DNA from: a virus
Reading direction: 5' to 3' (one strand)
Length of the DNA stretch: 22,122 nucleotides
IMG/VR virus record: IMGVR_UViG_3300025590_000051
Coordinates: 1 to 22,122 of that record
Below are positions 15,214 through 22,068 of this stretch, in pieces; position 1 is the stretch's first letter, and each line of letters begins with the position of its first letter. The notes beneath the pieces are model-generated. The model was not told the origin of the DNA. It saw only the letters and a list, made by a program, of their open reading frames with translations, and did not search any database. The translations under genes were made by a program, and so were the position numbers.

Positions 15214-15233
15214 GAGGGGGGTTGCCCCCCCTC
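15214..15233 (-). terminator. GC-rich GNRA-capped hairpin after capsid gene (terminator or RNA-stability element)
   Basis: On the minus strand the sequence is GAGGGGGG-GCAA-CCCCCCTC: an 8-bp perfect stem closed by a GCAA tetraloop, starting 8 nt after the capsid stop. The following bases (ATACAACTAAGG) are not U-rich, so a simple intrinsic terminator is doubtful. Partial attenuation, a processing site or 3'-end stabilisation of capsid mRNA would fit better. Any of these would let capsid be made in excess over the adaptor genes. Confidence 0.6.
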
Positions 15234-15240
15234 TAAGGTG

Positions 15241-16251
15241 TTAGGTTGCAGAACCGACGATAGCAGTTACCAAAGCTTCAGGCTTAACGACCTTGCGACC
15301 GTAGACGGCTAAGCCGCGCACGATGTCACCGAAGTCAGTCTGATTACGCAATGGCTCAGTTTTGCTGATTTGCGAGGCAAACGCGCAAGCATTTTTCGTG
15401 CCCGCGACCATCATGCGACGCGCCTTGGCGTTAGTTACTGTAGCACCGCCCGAGACCGCAGACAGGCCCGGAACCAACGCTTTAGCAGCAGCACCTTTTG
15501 GCAGGAGGTTGGAGACGTAAACGTCGAAGCGGTCCAACATACCGATTTTGCCGGTACGGATGGTGCTTGACTGGTCACCGGTGAAGTACGCCTGTGCGAT
15601 GTCAGTTTGCATGAGCAGCTGGCGATCGAAAGGAGAGATGATTAACCAACGGCCTTCCTCTGGAACGTTTTGCTCGTCAAGAGCAGCTGACATGCGAAGG
15701 ATCGCTTTCAACACGTTTGCAGGGGTAGATTGGTCGATCGGGGCAGTGTCGGTACCGAGGTTGTACGAGTCAGACAAGTTACCAGCGGTAGCGCCTTCGT
15801 TGCTTGCGTGGGCACCTTCAGTTACGAACCAGTTAAAGAAACATTCGTTCTCAATTTGGATCTTCAACGACTTGGCAGCGTCGTCTGTGAACATGTTCAT
15901 CATGTCCATATCTGCTTGGTGAGCGAGAACGTCGTTTACCTGAACGCTGAAATACTTACCCTTGTTGATCTGCATGTCTTGAAAGATCGGGGTAGGGACT
16001 TCGGACGTCAAAGTTGCACCGGCACCGGTATAATCGTTGATCGTGATCGACGGGGCCGTACGGATGCGAATGGTGTCGCCTTGGTTCTTGATTTCGCCTT
16101 CCCAATCGGTATTGGCGATCTCAGTCATCATGGTGTTCGCGTAGAACTTTGCGTTTAGTTTGTTAGACCACAATTGCGGAATGAACGCACCAGAATACGA
16201 TGGATCAGTTGCAAAAGCGGAACCGCCTGTTACGGGAAATACAGCAGCCAT
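15241..16251 (-). CDS. Major capsid protein, P22 coat-like HK97 fold, 336 aa
   Basis: 336 aa. The N-terminus FIPQLWSNKLNAKFYANTMM, followed by GEIKNQGDTIRIRTAPSITI and LTSEVPTPIFQDMQINKGKY, is characteristic of the P22-gp5-like coat protein group. In that group the E-I-x-N-x-G-D-T-I-R-I/V segment belongs to the P-domain sheet. Further typical segments are AALDEQNVPEEGRWLIISPF and QAYFTGDQSSTIRTGKIGML, then a closing FGDIVRGLAVYGRKVVKPEA. It is shorter than P22 coat (430 aa), so a large inserted I-domain is probably absent. The start has AGGAGG 6 nt upstream. The scaffold gene precedes it by 77 nt, and that gap holds an operator-like dyad. A strong hairpin follows the stop. Confidence 0.93.
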   Translation of the reverse strand: MAAVFPVTGGSAFATDPSYSGAFIPQLWSNKLNAKFYANTMMTEIANTDWEGEIKNQGDTIRIRTAPSITINDYTGAGATLTSEVPTPIFQDMQINKGKYFSVQVNDVLAHQADMDMMNMFTDDAAKSLKIQIENECFFNWFVTEGAHASNEGATAGNLSDSYNLGTDTAPIDQSTPANVLKAILRMSAALDEQNVPEEGRWLIISPFDRQLLMQTDIAQAYFTGDQSSTIRTGKIGMLDRFDVYVSNLLPKGAAAKALVPGLSAVSGGATVTNAKARRMMVAGTKNACAFASQISKTEPLRNQTDFGDIVRGLAVYGRKVVKPEALVTAIVGSAT

Positions 16252-16310
16252 TATGGCCTCCTATTAGTTTTGTTGGTGACTAACAGCTGCTTACTTTCTG
16301 GCGCTATACG

Positions 16311-16326
16311 TACTTACGTGTTAACA
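16311..16326 (-). promoter_or_regulatory. Operator-like 16-bp motif before capsid gene (copy 4)
   Basis: TGTTAACACGTAAGTA fits TGTTNACNYGTWASYA in the 77-nt gap between scaffold and capsid genes. It overlaps a 14-bp perfect palindrome ACGTGTTAACACGT (16316-16329) that reaches the scaffold stop codon. I could not find a well-spaced sigma70 -10 box behind it, although TATAGC occurs 11 nt after TTAACA. Regulatory role inferred. Confidence 0.45.
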
Positions 16327-16328
16327 CG

Positions 16329-17321
16329 TTATGTTCGCACACGGCCTTCTAGATATGCAGTCGTTATGTCGGCTTCAAGTTTTGTTGCTTCATCGTACTT
16401 GTGGTTCGTATTCAAAGTGCGAATCCGGTTCCAAGCCGATTGGATTTCTCTTTCTGAGTAAACCTTCGAGTCTTTACCTACGCTCTTTGTATTTACAGAA
16501 CTCGATGAACGATTTGGCGTAACCTGCTTCTCGAGTTCAGCTCGGCGAGACTGACGTTCGTCTGGCTCCGCATTTCCTAGGGATGCTTTCCACAGGTTCA
16601 CATAATGTGACACTGCCTCAGCGTCCCCGTTCGAAAATGCTGCTGCCGCCTGATCTCTGCGCGGGCCACGGGACATGGGATCATGCTCGTTTAACCACGC
16701 AACCCAGCGTTCGTCGTTGTCGATGGCGGCAAAATCAGGAACTGCTTGCGCTAGTTTCTGAGTAAAGCTCATTTCACCGACTTGGCTACCGGTCTGCTTC
16801 AGTTGACTTTGAAGCTGGTCGATAACTACTTGTTGTTGCTCAAAGCGGTCCTCGTATCCTTGAGAGACTTCCTGCGCAACACGACGCTGGACACCGATCA
16901 GTTCTTCGCCAAATTCGGCTCGATCTTCGTCGGTTACATAACTGACTTTCTCTTTCGGCTTCGCGGGCTCTTTGGGCTTCTCTTCCATACTCACAACGAG
17001 CTGGTTAAGCTTGGCCGTTAAGTCCTTTACCTGCGAGTGCAGGCGGGGGACTTCAGCGTCGTACTTACCCCGGAGGGTTTTGTATTTCTGCTCAAATTCG
17101 TCCACTACGTCCGTCGGTGACGTGTCAGCTGGCTTTGCGTCGTCAGGTTCTACTGATGCTTCGGCTTCGAACGGTACTTCTGCCTCGGTATCCTTTGGAA
17201 CATCCTTTGAAACGTCAGACCCTTCGGTCTTCTTCTTAGGCTTTTCCGTTTGGGCGTTTAGCGTTTTCTCTAATTCTTCAGTTTCAGCGATCTGTGCTTG
17301 TACCTGTTTTGGCAATGCCAT
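16329..17321 (-). CDS. Capsid scaffolding protein, 330 aa
   Basis: I start at ATG 17321 (MALPKQVQAQIAETEELEK) because AAGGAG precedes it by 7 nt. The reading from 17348 adds nine residues without a ribosome site. The protein is highly charged and acidic, with no hydrophobic core: a disordered K/E/D/P-rich part (about 20-80), then coiled-coil stretches (FEQKYKTLRGKYDAEVPRLH, RFEQQQVVIDQLQSQLKQTG). An Asp/Trp segment follows (DFAAIDNDERWVAWLNEHDP). The C-terminal helical domain YSEREIQSAWNRIRTLNTNH, DEATKLEADITTAYLEGRVR ends basic, as in coat-binding ends of P22-type scaffolds. Position directly before the capsid gene is the classic arrangement. It would guide procapsid assembly and then leave or be cleaved. 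Confidence 0.88.
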   Translation of the reverse strand: MALPKQVQAQIAETEELEKTLNAQTEKPKKKTEGSDVSKDVPKDTEAEVPFEAEASVEPDDAKPADTSPTDVVDEFEQKYKTLRGKYDAEVPRLHSQVKDLTAKLNQLVVSMEEKPKEPAKPKEKVSYVTDEDRAEFGEELIGVQRRVAQEVSQGYEDRFEQQQVVIDQLQSQLKQTGSQVGEMSFTQKLAQAVPDFAAIDNDERWVAWLNEHDPMSRGPRRDQAAAAFSNGDAEAVSHYVNLWKASLGNAEPDERQSRRAELEKQVTPNRSSSSVNTKSVGKDSKVYSEREIQSAWNRIRTLNTNHKYDEATKLEADITTAYLEGRVRT

Positions 17322-17407
17322 GGTTTTCTCCTTAAAGCACCAACTCAAGCTCCTAGCGTCCCGTGGGTATGCTGTAACCGTTATGGTGTGCTTCTCGTAT
17401 TTTACGC

Positions 17408-17641
17408 CTAAGCGCGGTTTCCTACCTTCGGCGCGTCATTGACGGCATCCAGTAAATCTACAAATGCTTCCGCTCTGCCCTGCAACCGGTGGACCTGTGC
17501 CATGTCGGTTGCGTGAATAAGCTTCAACTTGGCGGATTCTAACTCCGCCGTAATTAGTCTCAAAAATGCCTCGTTTCCGGGCTCTCGTAACCGAGTTAGG
17601 GCTGTAATTGCCTGAATCTCGACATTATTAAGGTCAATCAT
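17408..17641 (-). CDS. Small helical protein between portal and scaffold, 77 aa
   Basis: 77 aa, all-helical: MIDLNNVEIQAITALTRLRE, then FLRLITAELESAKLKLIHAT and VHRLQGRAEAFVDLLDAVND. The final L-Q-G-R-A-x-A-x-x-D-L-L motif recurs in small phage proteins encoded between portal and scaffold, as I remember them; function is not established. The ATG is only about 7-9 nt downstream of a plausible -10 box, so the transcript may be leaderless. The only ribosome-site-like sequence (AGGA) is 12 nt away and overlaps the promoter. An operator-like dyad covers the -35 region. The gene is 46 nt after portal and 86 nt before scaffold, so it may have its own transcript. Confidence 0.75.
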   Translation of the reverse strand: MIDLNNVEIQAITALTRLREPGNEAFLRLITAELESAKLKLIHATDMAQVHRLQGRAEAFVDLLDAVNDAPKVGNRA

Positions 17642-17647
17642 AGCGCA

Positions 17648-17676
17648 AAACTATCCTAAATGTGGTTACGTGTCAA
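17648..17676 (-). promoter_or_regulatory. Sigma70-like promoter before the 17641 gene
   Basis: A perfect -35 TTGACA (17676-17671) is followed by weak -10 choices: TAGTTT after 17 nt or GATAGT after 15 nt. Transcription would start within about 2 nt of the ATG at 17641. The -35 lies inside the shared dyad motif. Confidence 0.45.
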
Positions 17677-17678
17677 CA
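17663..17678 (-). promoter_or_regulatory. Operator-like 16-bp motif (copy 3)
   Basis: TGTTGACACGTAACCA fits TGTTNACNYGTWASYA in the 46-nt gap between the portal gene and the 77-aa gene. It contains the complete TTGACA -35 box, so a bound protein would block or recruit polymerase. Role inferred from repetition. Confidence 0.45.
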
Positions 17679-17687
17679 GATACACTG

Positions 17688-19742
17688 TTAGACGCCGTTT
17701 GGTTTAGGGCTAAAGTTGTTCTCTTGTCGCCCTCCCTGAGGTGTTCCGTCTTCCTGCAAGTTAGCGGGGCCTTGTGAACCCTGTGCTCCTTGCGCCGCGG
17801 CCATGGCCTGTTGCTGCTGCATCATCATTTGCTGCTCAGCTTGCTTCTTCAGGATGTCTTCACGGCTAGGGACGAGACGATCAACGTTAGTATTAAGGTT
17901 GCCCGCCAGATCTCGCATAAGTTCGGCGGTTCCCTCAGGCCCAACAATCTGCTGTGCGACAGGGCTTTCCAAGATAAGACGGAGGAACTCGTTCTTACGA
18001 ACAGCCTCAGCTTCCTTGACAACCAGCGACATAGCGCCTCGAGCGATAATCTGTACGTCTCCGATCAAGTCCGGGTCGTCAGAGTACCGTAGGTTGCGCT
18101 GGTACTGACGCTCGAGCATCGGAGTAATGACATCGTGGTCAACGTTGCCTATAACCTGCTTTATACTCTTACCAGCGTTAGAGATAAGCATAGACAAGCC
18201 GGACGACGTGCGTCCTGCGCCCGGAACATGCTGACCCGTCATATAACGCGGGATACCTGATACTTCGTCTGCAAGTTCCATAAACTTATCGAAAACGCCC
18301 ATAAGTTCGCCCGCGTTAGAGTTGGGCTGGAAAAACTGCATTGGGGGAGAAGCATCGCCATATTCTGAGGTTTTGAACTGCCAAATCTTCCAAGGGTGCA
18401 TCTGCGTAATGTCTTCGCCTGCTGGCAGACGACTTACGTTAACGCCTACCTGCGGACCCGACGAGATACCCATGTTGTTAGCCAGCGCCCGAGCGGCAGC
18501 GTTACACATGTTTTGCGCGTCGATACACAGATCCGCTACCCCGTTTCCGTCTATTCGACCGGGAACCTTCTCGAAAGAAGTCAGGTAGTACGGTTTACGC
18601 CCAAGAGGGTCGTAGTTCAAAACAGCTTTGATGATGACGTTGTTTATCATCCAGACTTCGCACGGATAGGACTTGTGCGGGTCTTCAACTTCTTCTTCGG
18701 ACATGCCCCACTCTATGAGGAGCTTTCCGGGAATAGAGTCCCATAACTGCAACGCTGCAACGATCTCGGTGGTTGCGTCGTCAAAGTCTTTACCTGTTAC
18801 GGCTTCCATTTCGCTGTCTGTCTGGTCAAGCCAACCAAAACCGCCTGAGCCGAAGTCCATGAGGAGCGTACGGATCGCCGATTCATCGTAGCCTTCAACA
18901 CCTAGCATCGCCTCAAGGTCTTCACGTGTTAAATGGTGAAGCTCCATGACAGGCATGTTCTGAATGTCATCGCCCCACGGGGACCAGAAGAACTTGTAAG
19001 GGTCAACGCGTTCCCACTCGTCACGCAATACGTCAATAGCGGCTAGGCCACCTTTCACGTACTTCATAGCTTTGCGTTTTCGGGGGATCGGACCTTTGAG
19101 GACTGCGAACGGGAATGTCGCAAGGTCGTTTGTAAATTCGTAGAGTGCCTTGACCCAACCGCCTTCAGCGAGCTGGTCTTGCATCTTCAACTCCATGCGC
19201 TCGACGCGTTTCTCTGCCTCGTGCTTCATGCTCCGCGTAGCTGTATCTTTCATGCCCGCTGCGAGTTCTTTGAGTTCCATGGGGTCTAGCTGCTGGTTAC
19301 CCTCAGCGTAGTACTGCTGTAGGTTCGCCGCCATAATGCGCTGCAAGTTTGCTGCAACTTCAGGCGGTACCTCGGGGATAGGGGTAGCAGACAAGGCCCA
19401 AGGCTTATCAGCCCCAACGCCTAGAAGCGTATCACGCAACCAAGCTGTAGCCGTTCTGCACTTGGTGCTGACGATACCCATAAAGATCTCTGAACCGCCC
19501 ATTTCGCGGATCTCAGCCATCTTGCCGGGGTCGTACTCCATATTCCGTGCCCGTACGCACGCAGACAACCGATCCTCGATTGTATTACGTTTGTGGTCCC
19601 GCATCACTTCCCACCGACGGCGGACGTGTGCTGACAGACCTTGTACCATAGGGGTCATCTGCTTTTCAGCAGACTCGCGCTGCGCCGCAGCCTCTAGATC
19701 AGAGGCACGCGCAATGGGAATAAGTTGCGAACCAAGTGCCAT
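17688..19742 (-). CDS. Portal protein, 684 aa
   Basis: 684 aa, in the size range of P22-type portals (about 725). Conserved portal-like stretches include the helical N-terminus HVRRRWEVMRDHKRNTIEDR, KCRTATAWLRDTLLGVGADK, and the wing/stem segment VDPYKFFWSPWGDDIQNMPV. Others are DLCIDAQNMCNAAARALANN and VSGIPRYMTGQHVPGAGRTS, followed by SSGLSMLISNAGKSIKQV. The C-terminus (about 630-684) is Gln/Met/Ala-rich (QQMMMQQQQAMAAAQ), then disordered, comparable to a short barrel or tail. It forms the dodecameric DNA channel at the capsid vertex and docks the terminase. It lies 66 nt after TerL with a promoter and dyad in the gap. The ribosome site is weak (GAGATAG). Confidence 0.92.
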   Translation of the reverse strand: MALGSQLIPIARASDLEAAAQRESAEKQMTPMVQGLSAHVRRRWEVMRDHKRNTIEDRLSACVRARNMEYDPGKMAEIREMGGSEIFMGIVSTKCRTATAWLRDTLLGVGADKPWALSATPIPEVPPEVAANLQRIMAANLQQYYAEGNQQLDPMELKELAAGMKDTATRSMKHEAEKRVERMELKMQDQLAEGGWVKALYEFTNDLATFPFAVLKGPIPRKRKAMKYVKGGLAAIDVLRDEWERVDPYKFFWSPWGDDIQNMPVMELHHLTREDLEAMLGVEGYDESAIRTLLMDFGSGGFGWLDQTDSEMEAVTGKDFDDATTEIVAALQLWDSIPGKLLIEWGMSEEEVEDPHKSYPCEVWMINNVIIKAVLNYDPLGRKPYYLTSFEKVPGRIDGNGVADLCIDAQNMCNAAARALANNMGISSGPQVGVNVSRLPAGEDITQMHPWKIWQFKTSEYGDASPPMQFFQPNSNAGELMGVFDKFMELADEVSGIPRYMTGQHVPGAGRTSSGLSMLISNAGKSIKQVIGNVDHDVITPMLERQYQRNLRYSDDPDLIGDVQIIARGAMSLVVKEAEAVRKNEFLRLILESPVAQQIVGPEGTAELMRDLAGNLNTNVDRLVPSREDILKKQAEQQMMMQQQQAMAAAQGAQGSQGPANLQEDGTPQGGRQENNFSPKPNGV

Positions 19743-19775
19743 TTAATACTATCTCACATGTGCGATACTGGCGAC

Positions 19776-19804
19776 ACCATAACTCTTATCTGCTAACAGG
19801 TCAA
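19776..19804 (-). promoter_or_regulatory. Sigma70-like promoter before portal
   Basis: TTGACC (19804-19799) is followed, after a 17-nt spacer, by TATGGT (19781-19776). That matches five of six -35 and four of six -10 consensus positions at ideal spacing, with a leader of about 27 nt to the portal ATG. The -35 is inside the shared dyad motif. Confidence 0.55.
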
Positions 19805-19806
19805 CA
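19791..19806 (-). promoter_or_regulatory. Operator-like 16-bp motif (copy 2)
   Basis: TGTTGACCTGTTAGCA fits TGTTNACNYGTWASYA in the 66-nt gap between TerL and portal and overlaps the -35 box of the portal promoter. Outer TG...CA and inner AC...GT positions are symmetric. Role inferred. Confidence 0.45.
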
Positions 19807-19808
19807 GA

Positions 19809-21224
19809 TTATGTCCAACCTCTTGAAGAGACTTTAACGACAGATCGGCGCTGGTCAGTAGAAGCCATTCCCCCAAACGTCTCACCGCCATCCGCGTGCA
19901 GGCACATATACTGGAACGCATCTGCTACATCGGACCAAGGGTGCGACTTCTCAGGGCTCTCGTCCCGAACACCTTTCGTGTTTATTTTGTATCGGTACTT
20001 ACCCGCCAGTGCCTGTACGAGCGGTAACGCGCTTTCAGGATCTATAACGACACCATGCTTTCCGTCGACAACGCGGGTGAGGTGCTTATCAACTGCTGAG
20101 ATCCGTGCTGCCACTGAGTTTGTCTTAGCGCTCTTGACCGAGAAGCCTTCGTTACGCCAGATGTCTGCTACTGTGCGCTCATCCGTCTGAACCCGCTGAA
20201 ATGCCGCTGGGTCAATAATAACAACGCAGCGTCTACCGGGGAACTTGTTAACCAGTAGAGGTTTTATGACTTCACGGACGAAACGCAGTGCGCCCATACC
20301 GTCTGATGTTTTGGCATCGTACACGATCAAGCGCCCATCGTAGGCTACCTGCCCAATCACCGCTGCGGGGGTTAACCCTGCATCAACGCCGATTATCAGG
20401 GGGTCGTCGGAGTAGAGAGGCTTTATGGCTGCCTTGGCTACGTGGTTGGTTCTGTCAAACGAACGGAATACGGGCAGACCTGACAGCGATTTGCCGAACT
20501 CTGCGTTGATGTATACGTCGATCCAGTCCTCGGTCTTACCCTTCGCGAGGTTGTCGTAGTAATCGTCGGGTAGAAACTCGGTCCAGTCTGCTTCGGGGGA
20601 CAGACCGCTGGGCTGGATCGTGACGTGTACGTTCGATGGGTGGTCGGTGAGTAAGGTTTCCCAGAACGTGTCGACATCTGGTGGGTTGGTCATTCCCCAG
20701 AGGTGCGCGTTCGGCTTACCGTCGTCAGTTTTGCAACCAACACCGTTCATCATTTTATCGGGGTATCGTCCTACTCGGCCTTGTGCGGCGTTGTAGATGT
20801 CAGGGTGAATCTCCCGGAACTCGTCGAATATGATGAAACTGGCCTGTAAAGAGAGTAGGCGGCGTACGTCGTTAGCGTCATCTAGCCCTCGAAACAGTAC
20901 TTCGCACTCAATATCGCCTATTTTTATGACGAATTTGTACTCAGTTTTGAGAAAAGAGCCCATTATACCGTCTGGAATCCACTTCAAAAAGTCTGGAATT
21001 GACGTGTCTCGGAGCTGTTCTCGCGTGTTTCGTACCCAAATACACCGGGATCTGCGCACTCCATCCTTACATGCCGCCATGAGTGCCGCGTGATGCACGA
21101 TCTTCATGATACCGGCTGTCGTTTTAGTCGACCCAACAGGGCCAACGGCTAAGGATATGAACTGCTGCGAGTAGAAGAACTCGTCTAGGCTACGGATAAC
21201 CTCAAAATTAACTTCATGTAGCAT
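19809..21224 (-). CDS. terL: Terminase large subunit (packaging ATPase/nuclease), 471 aa
   Basis: 471 aa. ATPase domain: Walker A-like GPVGSTKTT (28-36), Walker B IIFDE (131-135, catalytic E135) and coupling motif GMTNPP (177-182). RNase-H-like nuclease: GVDAG (D281), VIIDPA (D338) and the HPWSDVADAFQY segment (428-439, D432/D435), giving the metal-binding aspartates. The enzyme translocates DNA into the procapsid through the portal and cuts the concatemer. The start overlaps the end of the small terminase-like gene by 11 nt and has no strong ribosome site, which suggests translational coupling. All expected catalytic motifs are present, so it is probably functional. Confidence 0.96.
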   Translation of the reverse strand: MLHEVNFEVIRSLDEFFYSQQFISLAVGPVGSTKTTAGIMKIVHHAALMAACKDGVRRSRCIWVRNTREQLRDTSIPDFLKWIPDGIMGSFLKTEYKFVIKIGDIECEVLFRGLDDANDVRRLLSLQASFIIFDEFREIHPDIYNAAQGRVGRYPDKMMNGVGCKTDDGKPNAHLWGMTNPPDVDTFWETLLTDHPSNVHVTIQPSGLSPEADWTEFLPDDYYDNLAKGKTEDWIDVYINAEFGKSLSGLPVFRSFDRTNHVAKAAIKPLYSDDPLIIGVDAGLTPAAVIGQVAYDGRLIVYDAKTSDGMGALRFVREVIKPLLVNKFPGRRCVVIIDPAAFQRVQTDERTVADIWRNEGFSVKSAKTNSVAARISAVDKHLTRVVDGKHGVVIDPESALPLVQALAGKYRYKINTKGVRDESPEKSHPWSDVADAFQYMCLHADGGETFGGMASTDQRRSVVKVSSRGWT

Positions 21225-21564
21225 CGTCTATAGCCTTACCTTCGATGGTAATGGCGTCTTCTCGGTCCTTAGCGCGGGTGATGTTAATGACCACTTGAGG
21301 TCCACCACCGGAAACATCCGCTTTGGTATCCGGTTCCAGCCTGCCTAGTTTGTTCAGCAGTTTTTGGAACTCAATCCGGGCCATTGGGTTAATTGTGGGA
21401 TTCTGCATGTGCCGAAACAAGTTATCGAGGTTAACCGCCGCGAGCATACGGGCAACGGTTTCCATTTTAGTGGGGTCTTCCTCAATTGCGAGCAAGTCCG
21501 CAGGGGACAAAATAGCTTTGTCTACTTGGTTGGGGTCGAGTGCTTCTAAAATTGATTTGCTCAT
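21214..21564 (-). CDS. Small terminase-like protein, 116 aa
   Basis: 116 aa, helical: VDKAILSPADLLAIEEDPTK, then METVARMLAAVNLDNLFRHM, INPMARIEFQKLLNKLGRLE and a short C-terminal strand GPQVVINITRAKD. Placement immediately before TerL with an 11-nt overlap, and the P-x-A-R-x-E-x-x-K-L-L-x-K-L-G plus VVINI pattern, fit a DNA-recognition small terminase. An N-terminal helix-turn-helix is not obvious, so the call rests mainly on context. The ATG has no Shine-Dalgarno and lies 8 nt after a -10 box, so the mRNA is probably leaderless. Confidence 0.68.
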   Translation of the reverse strand: MSKSILEALDPNQVDKAILSPADLLAIEEDPTKMETVARMLAAVNLDNLFRHMQNPTINPMARIEFQKLLNKLGRLEPDTKADVSGGGPQVVINITRAKDREDAITIEGKAIDDAT

Positions 21565-21572
21565 AGCGACAG

Positions 21573-21601
21573 ATGCTAACGCGTGAACACCTATATGTCA
21601 A
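21573..21601 (-). promoter_or_regulatory. Sigma70-like promoter of the packaging/head operon
   Basis: A perfect TTGACA (21601-21596), a 17-nt spacer and TAGCAT (21578-21573, four of six matches) direct transcription leftwards. The predicted start is about 2 nt before the small terminase ATG. The shared dyad (21574-21589) covers the spacer and most of the -10 box, the classic position for a repressor. Confidence 0.6.
21574..21589 (-). promoter_or_regulatory. Operator-like 16-bp motif (copy 1)
   Basis: TGTTCACGCGTTAGCA fits TGTTNACNYGTWASYA, and its two 8-bp halves match as an inverted repeat at 6 of 8 positions. It lies between the -35 and -10 boxes of the head-operon promoter. Confidence 0.5.
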
Positions 21602-21695
21602 TAATTGGTGCCTCTGTAGGATCAACTGAATAAGCTGTTGTGTGCTTAAAAGGGTCAAAATTTGGGGCGCGGTATACGTGTTACCTAAGGATGGG

Positions 21696-21730
21696 CCCCC
21701 CGCCCGGCCCCCGTCGGTCCCTGCCCCCCC
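21696..21730 (-). repeat. G-quadruplex-forming tract
   Basis: On the minus strand there are five G-runs of 7, 3, 5, 3 and 6 guanines, separated by loops CA, ACCGAC, CC and C. This satisfies the usual G3+N1-7 rule. It lies 132-166 nt upstream of the small terminase start, outside any convincing gene. Confidence 0.6.
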
Positions 21731-21912
21731 TTGTGGACCTGCGCCCAGTAGTAAGAGAGTCTAACCGACGCGGCACAAGGTGCTTAAGGTCGACGGGGCG
21801 GGCTCTCTTCTCTAAGCGGTGTATGTGCTCGGGCCCTGTTTCTTTGACTTTAACTCGCAATCCAGCTGTTAAATGATCGGATACGCAAATAGTAGCGGCC
21901 AAAAACGCATGC

Positions 21913-21944
21913 ACGCCCCTAGCATTGTGAAGTACTAGGGGTGT
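21913..21944. terminator. Hairpin, possible weak leftward terminator
   Basis: Arms ACGCCCCTAG (21913-21922) and CTAGGGGTGT (21935-21944) form a 10-bp stem with one G-U pair and a 12-nt loop. On the minus strand a T5 run follows after 8 nt (GCATGCG then TTTTT). It could insulate the terminase promoter from upstream leftward transcription; the T-run is distant, so this is weak. Confidence 0.3.
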
Positions 21945-21971
21945 CGATCGGGTAATGCCGGTGAATCTTGT

Positions 21972-21986
21972 ACAGTTAATAACTGT
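21972..21986. promoter_or_regulatory. 15-bp dyad, possible operator
   Basis: ACAGTTA-A-TAACTGT is a perfect inverted repeat with one central base, in AT-rich DNA about 115 nt upstream of the rightward gene. It differs from the 16-bp motif of the head operon. A repressor or initiator site is inferred. Confidence 0.35.
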
Positions 21987-22042
21987 TAATGACTTGTTTC
22001 GCTACGAGAATTGCAATGGCTTTAGTTGTCAGGGGCTTACAA

Positions 22043-22068
22043 GGTGTACATTTATACAAGTGTATACC
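22043..22068 (+). promoter_or_regulatory. Inverted repeat before the rightward gene
   Basis: GGTGTACA and TGTATACC pair over 8 bp (one G-U) around TTTATACAAG. The same stretch holds two TACAAG-GTGTA-type direct copies. It sits about 35 nt upstream of the ATG at 22101. TATACA and TATACC could serve as -10 boxes, but no -35 at good spacing was found. Confidence 0.35.

Noticed and set aside
15214-15233. Hairpin after capsid as a full intrinsic terminator
   Set aside because: No U-tract follows on the transcribed strand, and the downstream adaptor genes have no obvious promoter of their own, so complete termination is unlikely.
17322-17348. Longer start for the scaffold (MSWCFKEKT)
   Set aside because: ATG 17321 has AAGGAG upstream; the added residues contain the ribosome site itself and look untranslated.
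16972-17442. Plus-strand reading frame of 156 codons opposite the scaffold gene
   Set aside because: It is the mirror of the scaffold coding sequence, rich in Ser/Phe/Cys from reversed Glu/Lys codons, with no ribosome site or family pattern. The same reasoning applies to the other plus-strand frames opposite structural genes.
21681-21914. 77-codon minus-strand reading frame across the switch region
   Set aside because: It starts with GTG inside a hairpin and has a low-complexity Gly/Arg end produced by the G-run tract. No family pattern or properly spaced ribosome site was seen.
22026-22058. TTGTCA...TATACA as a rightward sigma70 promoter
   Set aside because: The spacing is 21 nt, too long, and other -10 choices have no -35 at 16-18 nt.
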